A stretch of DNA of 64,000 bases from Xestospongia muta (lineage: Eukaryota; Porifera; Demospongiae; Haplosclerida; Petrosiidae). The notes under the pieces are model-generated. The model was not told the origin of the DNA and searched no databases. It worked only from the letters and a program-made list of their open reading frames with translations. Each line of letters opens with the position of its first letter. Position 1 is the stretch's first letter. Below are positions 32,689-44,245 of this stretch, piece after piece. The translations under genes and the position numbers were made by a program. The stretch spans positions 2,857,827 through 2,921,826 of the forward strand of contig OY848919.1 of the NCBI GenBank assembly GCA_963693285.1, read 5' to 3'.

Positions 32689-34710
32689 CACTGATATTGT
32701 TATTTTAGTTAAATTTAAATAAACTAGATATAATTAGATGTCCAGTGCAAGTTAACATTTCAATATTTCCCAAATAATTCCTAATTCATTCATTACTATA
32801 CTGTTGGAAGTAACTTTCCATGCCAAGCTGACAGTGTATGGGTAGATGACCAATGATTGTAAGATTGTTCTTGTGTTTATTACATTTAAACTAACTACTA
32901 TATGTATGCTAGAGATGAACTAACGTGTTGAACTACATATATGCACTCCACTTAATATGATAGTACAATAACCACTTAAGAGTACTAATGACAGCATTAA
33001 CATAGTCATCTATAAATCTATTGCTTCAGTGCTACAGGAAAAGATGTAAGAGTTTGTTGATCTTTTGTTATGTACACCATTAGTCATGTTTGCAATAATT
33101 GTGTCTTGTTTTGAAATAACATTGAAAGTAATTTCTTTAATTTATGTAAGCATTTTAGTTTTTTCATGACCATTAGTACATGACGCAATAATTTGTTTTA
33201 AGAAGTGAATCATAATTGCTTATGTAACATAAATGAATACTTAATATATTTCTGTGATTATAATTTAGTTATTGTACACAATGGACAATAATTAATACAC
33301 CCAAGTTTTGTAGTTCAATTGATCTCAAAACGACTTCCTAGTTCCCTAAACAAGTTTGCAATCAATTGTTTGTTGTTGATAAGCTGTTTTTCTCTTTTCT
33401 GTATATACCATTAAAAAAATTCCCATGTCCATACTTTCAAAAACATTTATGATGTAATATTTGCATGCCTCATTAATAATAAAAACATTCAAATAAGATT
33501 GAAAGTTATTTTAAAGCTAATCTATACAACTTAGCTTGTCTTGAGAAAATGAGTTAATTGGCCAAAAACCTAACTGTGTTATGAGAAGTGTATCACAAAG
33601 TATCTTAGTTGGTATAAATTATGAAAGTATGTCTCAGTATATTTAACCAAAAATATTCTTTGGTACATACAATAGCAGATTAATTATTACTTCATACAAA
33701 TATATAGTGACCTAAAAAGACATTACCTTATAAGTACAATATATTGTTGCTATATTGACAACTAAGCAATCTACTTTGGAACAACATTGAAAGCAATTTA
33801 CAATGTTAGTATATTACTTTTACCTTATTTGGGCAAAAATCTGTATTTTGAGAAATGAAGTCATGTTATTGAAGACAAATTTACAGTAGCAGACAAAAAC
33901 CATATATAATTGATCATGAAGTTAATACATGAATAACTTTGATGTGATAATCAAAGGCAAATTATCTAATTATTTGCATAAACATCTTGTACAGCAATGA
34001 TTCACTGTATGAAATAGTTAACTAATACTTTGTACAGATATCAATGGTTTATTGGCTTATCCTTATTGTTTAAGGAGGATGTCATAGTTGACAGAACAAT
34101 AATTGGTGTACTCTACTTTATGTAACAGTGTAGATACTAGTACACTATTTCACCTGCACTGGAGTTGTAATTTCACTTTACATGTAATTAAAGCAAAGTA
34201 TATATATATATATATGTTTTCTGTCTGGATGTAATATCATACTGTATTAATATCGATGCACACATATTAAATATCTACAACTATCAATGTAAGCTTATTA
34301 GCTTAGTAATGATATTACAGAGTGAGGGGGTTATCAAAATATAAGCCAGTGAAATTATAGATCATCATTAGTTGTGATTTCTTAATTGAGTTTGTTTCAT
34401 ACTAGAATATACTGTGCTGTCTGTGTAAGTTGTTAGTATATACTGTATATAAAATTATTAAACCACTGTCATTGACAATGATATTGTGTAACATAATTAT
34501 ATAAATAATCTTGTTTTTACCAGTTTTGAACTTTTTCTGATCATGTTTTAAAATTTTTGTCATTAACAAAAGCCTTCATACAAAAAACAAATTGTTATTT
34601 CAATTTGGCTAAATAATTAAGTTATAGCAATAATTTATCTATTCAAAACAAAAGTGTTTTAAGGATGCTGTAACTACTAAATAAAACTACCAGTGAAAAT
34701 TTTTATCTAT
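32689..34710. other. Spacer between G7 and G6, non-coding, cassette type 1
   Basis: Nearly identical to 21134-23160, with the same motif positions (AACATTGAAAG near 33118, ATTGAAAG near 33499, AACATTGAAAG near 33783). No gene supported. Confidence 0.6.
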
Positions 34711-34716
34711 TTTATT
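34711..34716 (-). terminator. Polyadenylation signal of G7
   Basis: AATAAA on the minus strand 33 bp after the ancestral stop. Confidence 0.5.
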
Positions 34717-34748
34717 AAAGGCACACAAACAATGCTACAATTACTTAT

Positions 34749-37700
34749 TCAATCACTGCAGTGACCTATAACAGGCTCTCTAAATTCTGAGCATGAGCCA
34801 TAAAATGATGCATTTTGAAAGAGGTAATTGTCGGTTATATGTGTGTGAAGATAACACTTTCATTCCCCAATGCTGAACTTTCTCATATTTCTTTTTGATC
34901 CATTCTTTGAGGGTACTCACTTTTCCTGTAACCAAGACAACATGGTACACTATGACAATAATAAATGTGATGAATGTCAAGAAGACAGAAAAGATGCAAA
35001 AATGCATTCCAATTCCTGATTTCTGTTTAAGAATTAAATACCAAGTGGTGAGATAGAGGAATGTCAAGTTCATCATTAACCAACAATCGAGAATGTTGAC
35101 TAACGTATTCTTAAATGGTTTGATATAAGCTTGAAGGACAAGAAATATCACCAACATTGGACTTGTTATAATATAGATTATATATACACTGGTAGCTCTA
35201 TATTTGGCATATATGCCATACATAGCACATAGTAAGAGAAGACGTAGTGTAAACCAGTATTGTTTACCTTCCTTATAAGGAGCATGGATAGCTTCTAGAA
35301 GAGGTCGTAAGTACTTGTTGGTACATGTCAGTTGTCTAAGTGGTTTAGCAAAGAGGAGTAGAAATACATATGGTAACTGTAGACCAAGGACTACTATCAA
35401 AGTCACTATCATTAGCGTACGATGGGAGTGTCCTCCATATTTGACATTACCATCAAAATACCAAACACGATGTACATCATTGGATGTTTAAACCTCAGCA
35501 TAAGTCATTACATTGATTAATTGAATAAGTAAGCTTGAAAAAGAAAGGTGTACAACAGTAACTAGTACTTGAACTGAGGAGTGAGCTATTCTGTTGGAAA
35601 GTCTTGGTGAAAAGTGGCATAGGATAATAAGGAGAACAACAATTGTCAAATAGTATAATGGCAAAGCAAAATTAAGACCAGTTTTTGATAACTCTGTCAT
35701 CCCATTGTAAAAGCATAAAGGAATTCCTGGCTCAAGATTTAAAATGTTAAGTAAATAAATGACCAAGCTTGACAATTTTTCAATTGAAGAGTTAAGAGTT
35801 ATAGTAATGAAGTCTTAATCCATCAATCAGACCACAATTAGCAGCTTGAACATAGAATATAATTCCATTGAGTGTACCAGTTGTTAATGTAAGTCTGAGA
35901 ACAAATAACAGATATATAAAGAAGGGACCAGCTACTAAATAATACTTATTGATGCTATCCAAGCATTACTACAGTGATGACATTCTGTAGACCCAAATAC
36001 CACACTTAATCCCTCACTACATCTACCACATAATGTTCCTTCACGTTGATATAAACACAATGATGGATGATAGTCAGTGATACCATCTGACAGTTTAAAG
36101 CTTTCATTAGATGATAAGTCACCACTGTAAAAATGAAGAAGTGTTTGATTGCTATCACAATATCCTAGTGGACATGCTGGTGACACTCCAAAGTCTCCAT
36201 TTATATTATCTATTTTTCCTGCCCAATTATTTGTAATTGATGGCCTTGTTATTAACTGGCTACTTAAGTTAGCTTTAATTGTAACTGAAATTCCTCCGTG
36301 TTTTTGTAAATTCTTAAAAGATTGTGAAAGTGTACAAACTTCAGCTGTTACATTCAAATCAAAGCCAAGAGGACAAAGGTGAACTTTTAGAGACTCTGTT
36401 TTAATTTCAGTCTGTGAATTTTGAGAGAACACAATCATTGCATCAATGATATTAACCTTCTCATTTGTATGAACAGTCACACCAATTACAGTACATTTAA
36501 TGCCTTCTTCTATCAGTTGTTCTTGATCATCAAAAGACAACCAGACTTTTGTTGTTTTGGGAATATTAGTCTGAGAGTTGTTCCTAACAATATCTATTGC
36601 TATGGTAGAATAAACCTTTCTACCAATAGCATCAATAGCTGAAATACAATAATAAATTTCTTGCCCTGGATATACTTTACGAGGAATTTGTATACCAGCA
36701 CCTTCACTAAAACCTTGTGGGATAGTTGACAACTGAAGCAAAGTAGTGTTTAATTTGGTGTTTGTAAAATTGAAGTACTTCTCATAATATGCAATTGTTT
36801 CAGTGGAAGGTTTTAGATACTTCAAATTGTTATAACATGAATATATTGGCTTTGCATATAATGAACTACCAGCTCTTCTTGCTTCATTGTTTGTGAACAC
36901 TATTTGAGAAATGTCACTATCAATTTGTATGACACATTCATCATTACTCTCTGCTGTATCAGCATATATAGCTCCTCCTATTAACTGAGCCCAATTTTCA
37001 GTAAATTTGGCTATAACTCCATTCATGAAGTATAACTGACAGTCACCAACTAGTCTAACTGCAGGACCAGTCATAGCATGATTTTCACTAAATATTAAAT
37101 TACCAGATAGATAGACATTAGAATTCTTAGAGCTTATAACTGATCCATAGTTGTTACTAAAGTTAGATGTCCCAGTAATGTCAACTCTGTTGATTTTGTG
37201 GAAATAAAAAATACTTGCTGATGATAGATATAGGAGATCAGTATATTGAGAATTTCTCAGTGCAATAGTACTGTCCAATGCAATGGAGACATTGCCTGTA
37301 TTGTCAGCAAATTGATAGACTGTGGCATATAAACATGCTCCTGTATTTGCAACAAAATTTCCTAGAAATGTGCAACATGAAAAAATAATCTGTAATTGAA
37401 CAAATCCAGGATTGACAATACCAATATAGACAGCTCCATTGTCCAGACTGCTTACTGGCCACTGTGAAATGCCTTGATGTTTCAAAAATGATGTATTAAA
37501 AAGGTGAAGACGTGTAAAACGTTCTTGATTGGTAGATATGTGCAATGAATACCAATAAAACACAATAGCTGCTCCATGACAGTCCTCAACTAAAATGTTG
37601 TGACTAAATACTGTATTAGTAATTGTTGTATTAGTAACAGCAATAGTGTTATATTGCAGAATAAACATACCACCTGCAAAACTACCATAGTTTTGAACAA

Positions 37701-38574
37701 AATATGATTCAGCTATATGAACTGACACCTGACCACTATTCTGTTGTGTGTAAAGTATTGTTAGTCCAGCTGCATTGACAATAGGATAATAATTACCAGA
37801 TGTTGATGAATGTTTGTTATAATATGTATTAGTGATGCAGGAATGAGTATTGTAATCCCAGTTATAAGAGAAAAAGGCATTTTTGATAAGTATGTCATAG
37901 ATAGCAATAGAGTTATTAGTATCCATAAAATGAAGAAGAAAGCCACTTCCAATACTCTGGTTGATAAGTTGGTACACTTCAAAACTATATGATGAATTAG
38001 ACATACTAACAGTATCAATAGTAGAGTTATATAAATTTATTCCAATCATAGAAAACCCATATGAAGAGTAGATGTTAACTTCAGTCATATTAATCTGACA
38101 ATGAACAAAGACTAAGGCACCAGCATGAAATGAAGTGTAATACAGAGATGAACTATTGAGGTAGTCAATGATTGTATCATCTTGTATGGTAGTAAGATAT
38201 GTACCACAGTTCTTGAATTCTAATTGTTTTAGAAACACTGTAGTGTTGAAAAAAAACAGACCTCTTCTAGGTAATGGAATGACCCCTGGTGTATCATTGT
38301 GTGCACATGTTATGATGGCTGACTTTGTAGGAGAGTTACTTCTTATTTCAATCTTACTGATTTTGTGGGTGACTTGACAGAAGTTACCTGACGAAATGGT
38401 AAAGTTGACAGAACTGTTTAACAAGAACACAAGGTATTGAGAGGACCATGTTGTGTTACACAAGTACTGCTCTAAATTTGAAGATGAGTTAACATGATAT
38501 GTATTGTTACTGTCTCCACTATAAGTACTACTGATGAGTAGTAGAGAGAGAAATGATTGCATCAGTAGAGTCAT
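34749..38574 (-). pseudogene. G7: class B family member with open ectodomain and four lesions in the membrane half
   Basis: The first frame (38574 to 35935) codes 879 residues, covering signal peptide, full ectodomain and the complete cysteine module. It ends five or six residues into the first membrane segment because of a 1-bp deletion near 35938. Downstream lesions are the extra A next to the doubled GAGTTA (35788-35802, shared with G5), a Tyr codon changed to TAA at 35488-35490, and a 1-bp insertion near 34811-34816 that replaces the last ~25 tail residues. The first lesion removes the anchor, so any product would be a secreted ectodomain. TATA box and poly(A) signal are intact. Confidence 0.85.
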
Positions 38575-38648
38575 CTCTGATGAAGCGATATGGTATGGTT
38601 TAAATTAAGTCTACAAAAGAATTAAGAGTCAAGTATGTAGCTGTTTCA

Positions 38649-38656
38649 TATTTATA
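38649..38656 (-). promoter_or_regulatory. TATA box of G7
   Basis: TATAAATA on the minus strand about 75 bp before the ATG, identical to G5 and G9. Confidence 0.6.
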
Positions 38657-40289
38657 CCCATAGTCTTGTTTTCAATAATTGCATCTTATTTTCAATAACA
38701 GTGAAAGTGTCTTTTCAAGTTTTGCAAACAATTCAAATTTATTTTCATCATATTTAAATAAACATATTAATTAAAAACATGACCAGGAAAACACTTACAT
38801 ACATGAAAACCCAAATCATTGATAGTTGGGTTATATATGCCCATAGCTATTATGTATACAAATAGAAACTCCCTAATATTTTATAGCTTACTTTCTTTGA
38901 CTTTTGGTTTCACATTTTGTAAGTTAGTGATTTTAAAATGCTAACTGTTTCTTCAGTTTATATTAACTATTCTTACTTTATGTCTGAAAGCAAAAATTTG
39001 AGAAAAACAATTTTTATGACACATTTTTGTTTGATACATTAGTGACTAATTGTGTTGTATTTCAGAACAAACATGCCACGAAGTGACAATATTTTCATGA
39101 CAGAGGGATTCTGTAGGTATTGAGTACTGAGACAGAAATAATTATTGTAATTTGTTATTATTGATTGTAATGTGCAGGCGTTGTTAACTCAAGCCATGCA
39201 TTTTAAAGCTATCATACATTTTACAAAAATGTTTTTTGAGATACAAGAACAGTATAATATTATATTATATGAAGTAATATTATTACTTCATAGAAATATA
39301 TAGTGAATGAAAAAGACATTACCTTATAAGTACAATATACCATTAGCTACATTGACAACTATGTAATCTACACTAGACCAACATTGAATGCAATTGTCAG
39401 TTGTGTATATACAAAGCTGCATTTACTTTTTATGCCTTATTTGGGTAAAACCTACATTTTGAGAAATGAAGTCATAAACATGGCATGTTTTCTATAGACA
39501 CTTATAGTTATCATAGTAACAGACAAAAATCAATATATAACTGATCATAAAGTTAATTCTATTGAGGTACACACAGTACAGTAATGGTAAGATATAAAAC
39601 ACGTGCACTAGTTATTGTTCTGTCATCTATGATAAGCCAATGAGACATTAACATATGTGCAAAGTATTAGTCAACTATTTCTTATAGTAAATCATTGTTA
39701 TACAAGATATTTATTCAAATAATTACATCAATTATCTCTTTGCTTAACATATCAGAGTCATTCATGTATTAACTTCATGATCAGTAATATAATTATGGTT
39801 TTGTCTACTATTATAAAAGTGTGCATATTAACATGACTTGATTTCTCAAATAAGCTAAAGTAAATATAAAAGCATTGTATATACACAACTGATAATTGCT
39901 TTCAATGTTGGTCCAATGTAGATTGCTTTTGTCAATGTAGCTAACAATATATTGGACTTCATTTTATATTATATTGTATTATATTATATTATATTATATT
40001 CATTATATCATATTTTTTTATAAATGTGTCTGCAGTAACATGACTTCATTTTTCAAAATTACTAATTATTGTCCAAATGTTTTCAAGTTATAGTAACTTA
40101 CTAGTATGTTATTGTGAAACATATATATAATGATGTCTTTTTTACCAGTTCAGACATTTTTACTAAACATTCATGTCTATAAAATTATCATAATAACAAA
40201 GCTTTCATTCAAAAGTCAAAAACATTATTACAGAGGTGTTTGTAAGGACATTAAACTAACAAATAAAGTTACCAGTACAAATTATCTAT
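38657..40289. other. Spacer between G8 and G7, non-coding, cassette type 2
   Basis: Nearly identical to 27109-28735, with an ectodomain relic at about 39050-39117, the inverted repeat at about 39350-39955 and TATAT pentamers near 39962-40005. No gene supported. Confidence 0.6.
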
Positions 40290-40295
40290 TTTATT
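40290..40295 (-). terminator. Polyadenylation signal of G8
   Basis: AATAAA on the minus strand 34 bp after the stop codon. Confidence 0.55.
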
Positions 40296-40328
40296 AAAAG
40301 ACAGTCAAACAACACTACAATTGTTCAT

Positions 40329-43300
40329 TCAATCACTGTGACCTAGGACAGGCTCTCTAAATTCTGAGCATGAGCCATAATATGAATCATTTGAAAGAGG
40401 TAATTGTCGGTTATTAGTGTTTGACGATAATACATTTATTCGCCAAAGATGAACTTTCTCATATTTGTTTTCAATCCATTCTTTGAGGATGTTCACTTTA
40501 CCTGTAACCATGACAACATGGTACACTATGACAATAATAAATGTGATAAGTGTCAGGATCACAGAAGAGATACAAAAGAGGTTAGCAATTCCTGATTTAT
40601 TTTCAAGAATAAAATACCAAGTGGTGAGATAGAGAAATGTCAAGTTCATCATTAGCCAACAATTAAGAATGTTGACTAAAGTATTCTTAAATGGTTTGAT
40701 ATAAGCTTGAAGGACAAGAAATATCACCAACATTGGACTTATGATAATATAGAGAATATATACATTGGTAGCTCTATATTTGGCATATGTGCTATACATA
40801 GCACATAGTAAGAGAAGACGCAATGTAAACCAGTATTGTTTACCTTCCTTATAAGGAGCATGGATAGCTTCTAGAAGAGGTCGTAAATACTTGTTGGTAC
40901 AAGCTAGTGGTCTAAGTGGTTTAGCACAGAGGAGTAGGAGTACATATGGTAATAGTAGACCAGGAACTACTATCAGAGTCACTATCATTAGTATATGATG
41001 GGAGTGTCCTCCATATTTGACATTACCATCTAAATACCAAACACGATGTACATCATTGGATGTGTAAACCTCAGCATAAGTCATTACATTGATTAATTGA
41101 ATAAGTAAGCTTGAAAAAGAAAGGTGTACAACAGTAACTAGAACTTGAACTGAGGAGTGAGCTATTCTGTTGGAAAGTCTTGGTGAAAACCGGCATAGGA
41201 TAATAAGAACAACAACAATTGTCAAGTAGTATAATGGCAAAGCAAAATTAAGACCAGTTTTCCATAACTCTGTCATCCCATTGTAAAAACATAGAGGAAT
41301 GCCTGGCTTGAGATTTAAAACATCAAGTATAAAAATGGCCAAGCTTGACAATCGTTTAATTGAAGAGTTATAGTGATGAAGTCTTAATACATCAATCAGA
41401 CCACAATTAGCAGCTTGAACATAGAATATAATTCCATTGAGTGTACCAGTTGTTAATGTGAGTTTAAGAGAAAATAACAGGTAAATGAGGAGAGGACCAG
41501 CAACTAGATAAATACTTATTGTTGCTATCCAAGCATTGCTACAGTGATGACATTCTGTTGACCCAAATACCACACTTAATCCCTCACTACATCTACCACA
41601 TAATGTTCCTTCACGTTGATATAAACACAATGGTGGATGATAGTCAGTGATACCATCTGACAGCTTAAAGCTTTGTTTGGATGATGAGTCACCACTGTAG
41701 AAATAAAAGAGTGTCTGATTGTTATCACAATATCCTAGTGGACATGTTGGTGACACTCCAAGGTCTCCATTTATATTTTCCATTTTTCCTGCCCAAGAAT
41801 TTGTAAGTGATGGCCTGTTTATTAACTGGCTACTTAAGTTAGCTTTAATTGTAAATAAACTACCTCTGTGTTTTTGTAAATTCTTAAATGATTGTGAAAG
41901 AGTACAAGCCCCAATTGTTATATTCAAATCAAATCCTAGAGGACAAAGGTTAATTTTTAGAATCTCTGTTTTAATTTCAGTCTGTGAATTACGAGAGAAC
42001 ACAATCATTGCATCGATGACATTAACCTTGTCATTTGTATGAACAGTCACACCAATTACAGTGCATTTAGTGCCTTCTTCTATCAGTTGTTCTTGATCTT
42101 CAAAAGACAACCAGACTTTTCTTGTTTCAGAAATATTAGTCTGAGAGTTGTTCCTAACAATATCTATTGCTATGGTAGAATAAACCTTTCTACCAATAGC
42201 ATCAATAGCTGAAATACAATAATAAATTTCTTGCCCTGGATATACTTTACGAGGAATTTGTATACCAGCACCTTCACTAAAATCTTGTGGGATAGTTGAC
42301 AACTGAAGCAAAGTAGTGTTTAATTTGGTATTTGTAAAATTAAAGTACTTCTCATAATATGCAATTGTTTCAGTGGAAGGTTTTAGATACTCCAAATTGC
42401 TGTTGATATAACATGAGTATATAGGCTTAGCATATATTGAACTACCAGCTCTTCTTGCTTCATTGTTTGTGAACACTATTTGAGAAACATTAGCATCAAT
42501 TTGTATGACACATTTATCATTACTTTCTGCACTATCTGCATATATAGCTCCTCCTACTAACTGAGCCCAATTATCAGTAAATTTGGCTATAACTCCATTC
42601 ATGAAGTATAACTGACAGTCACCAACTAGTCTAATTGCAGGACCAGTCATAGCATGATTATTATTAAAAGTTAAATTACCAGATAGATAGACATTTGAGG
42701 TTTTAGAACTTATAACTGATCCATAATTGTTACTGAAGTTAGATGTCCCAGTGATGTTAACTTTATCAATTCTGTGGAAATAAAAAATATCTGCTGATGA
42801 TACAAATGGGATTCCAGTATATTGAGAATTCTTTGTTGCAATAGTACTGTCCAATGTAATGGAGACATTACCTCTATTGTTAGCAAATAGATAGACTGTA
42901 GCATATAAAGATGCTCCTGTATTTGCAACATAATTTTCTTGAAATTTACATTTATTAAAACGAATATTTAGATGAACAAATATATGATTGACAATAGCAA
43001 TGAAGACAGCTCCATAGTCATGACTGCTTACTAGCCGCTGGGGAATGCCTTCATGTTTCAAAAAAGATGTGTTAAAAACATAAAGTGGTGTTGATATTTC
43101 TTGTTTTGCAGAGTCATGTAATGAAATCCAATAAAACACAATGGCTGCTCCAGGACAGGGCTTAAAGTTAGTGTTACTACGGAATATTGTATTAGTAATT
43201 GTTGTGTTAATGACAGCAGAAGTGTGATATTGTAAAATAAACATACCACCTGAAAAACTACCATAGTTTTGAATAAAACGTGTTTCAGTTATATGAACGG

Positions 43301-44153
43301 ACACCTGTCTGCTATTCTGTTGTGTGTAAAGTATTGTTAGTCCGGCTGCATTGATTACAGGATTGGAACCAACAGATGATGAATGTTTGTTATAGTAGGT
43401 TTTATTAATGCAAGTATGATTGTTGTAATCAAAGTTATAAGAAAAAGAAACATTACTAATATGTATGTTATAAGCCTGTAACACACTCTTCTTTTCTTGA
43501 AAAGTGTTGTTAGCATCCATGTAATGAAGAAGAAGACCACTTCCAATGCTCTTGTTGTTTCTTTGGAATATTTCAGGACTAAGGATTGAATTAGATATAT
43601 TAACTCTAATAATACTAGAGTTATATAGATTTATACCAATCATAGCAAACCCATATGAAGAGTAGATGTTAACTTTGCTCATATTGACCTGACAATGAAC
43701 AAAGATTAAGGTAGCAGCATGAGATGAAGTGTAATACAGAGATGAGCTATTGAGGTAGTTAGTTATTATATCTTCTTGGATTGTAGTAAGATATGTACCA
43801 CAATCATTAAATATCAATCGTTTTAGAGTCACTGTAATGTTAAAGAAAGCCAGACCTCTTCTAGACAGTAGAGAAACTTCTAATGTGTCATTATGAACAC
43901 ATGTTATATTTGCCCATTCTGTGGGAGAATCACTGTATATGTCGATCTTACTAGTCTGGTTACTTGTCACTTGACAGAAGATACCACGTGAGAGGGTAAA
44001 ATTGACAGAGCTGTTTAATGATAAAACAAGGTGTTGAGAGGACCATGTTGTGTTACACAAGTACTGCTCTAAATCTGAGGATAAGTTAACTTGATGTGTT
44101 TGACAACAATAAACTAGAAATAAAAGTCCCAGGATAGTTGACAGTAAGGACAT
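40329..44153 (-). CDS. G8: A/B chimeric Pmp-like ectodomain multi-pass membrane protein
   Basis: An intact 1,274-residue frame with the same chimeric plan as G6: class A signal peptide and 5' ectodomain (including ILSPEIFQ and KHSSSVGSNPVINAAG as in G4), then class B. The change appears slightly upstream of that in G6, because SNVYLSGN is already class B, so it lies near 42670-42790. The cysteine module and all hydrophobic segments are complete. The last ~30 tail residues are identical to G6 and G10. Several substitutions occur in the ectodomain (for example QEKKSVLQ for QEEESVSQ). Confidence 0.9.
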   Translation of the reverse strand: MSLLSTILGLLFLVYCCQTHQVNLSSDLEQYLCNTTWSSQHLVLSLNSSVNFTLSRGIFCQVTSNQTSKIDIYSDSPTEWANITCVHNDTLEVSLLSRRGLAFFNITVTLKRLIFNDCGTYLTTIQEDIITNYLNSSSLYYTSSHAATLIFVHCQVNMSKVNIYSSYGFAMIGINLYNSSIIRVNISNSILSPEIFQRNNKSIGSGLLLHYMDANNTFQEKKSVLQAYNIHISNVSFSYNFDYNNHTCINKTYYNKHSSSVGSNPVINAAGLTILYTQQNSRQVSVHITETRFIQNYGSFSGGMFILQYHTSAVINTTITNTIFRSNTNFKPCPGAAIVFYWISLHDSAKQEISTPLYVFNTSFLKHEGIPQRLVSSHDYGAVFIAIVNHIFVHLNIRFNKCKFQENYVANTGASLYATVYLFANNRGNVSITLDSTIATKNSQYTGIPFVSSADIFYFHRIDKVNITGTSNFSNNYGSVISSKTSNVYLSGNLTFNNNHAMTGPAIRLVGDCQLYFMNGVIAKFTDNWAQLVGGAIYADSAESNDKCVIQIDANVSQIVFTNNEARRAGSSIYAKPIYSCYINSNLEYLKPSTETIAYYEKYFNFTNTKLNTTLLQLSTIPQDFSEGAGIQIPRKVYPGQEIYYCISAIDAIGRKVYSTIAIDIVRNNSQTNISETRKVWLSFEDQEQLIEEGTKCTVIGVTVHTNDKVNVIDAMIVFSRNSQTEIKTEILKINLCPLGFDLNITIGACTLSQSFKNLQKHRGSLFTIKANLSSQLINRPSLTNSWAGKMENINGDLGVSPTCPLGYCDNNQTLFYFYSGDSSSKQSFKLSDGITDYHPPLCLYQREGTLCGRCSEGLSVVFGSTECHHCSNAWIATISIYLVAGPLLIYLLFSLKLTLTTGTLNGIIFYVQAANCGLIDVLRLHHYNSSIKRLSSLAIFILDVLNLKPGIPLCFYNGMTELWKTGLNFALPLYYLTIVVVLIILCRFSPRLSNRIAHSSVQVLVTVVHLSFSSLLIQLINVMTYAEVYTSNDVHRVWYLDGNVKYGGHSHHILMIVTLIVVPGLLLPYVLLLLCAKPLRPLACTNKYLRPLLEAIHAPYKEGKQYWFTLRLLLLCAMYSTYAKYRATNVYILYIIISPMLVIFLVLQAYIKPFKNTLVNILNCWLMMNLTFLYLTTWYFILENKSGIANLFCISSVILTLITFIIVIVYHVVMVTGKVNILKEWIENKYEKVHLWRINVLSSNTNNRQLPLSNDSYYGSCSEFREPVLGHSD

Positions 44154-44237
44154 TTTAAAAAGAGTTTGACTGAACTAAATAACACAAGAATTAACTTAAG
44201 TATTGTTGTTATTGTTGTTATTGTTGTTTTTGTTAAT

Positions 44238-44245
44238 CTTATAAA
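44238..44245 (-). promoter_or_regulatory. TATA-like box of G8 (class A type)
   Basis: TTTATAAG on the minus strand about 85-92 bp before the ATG; the spacing is about 9 bp longer than in G6 because an ATTGTTGTT unit is repeated between box and start. Confidence 0.45.
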
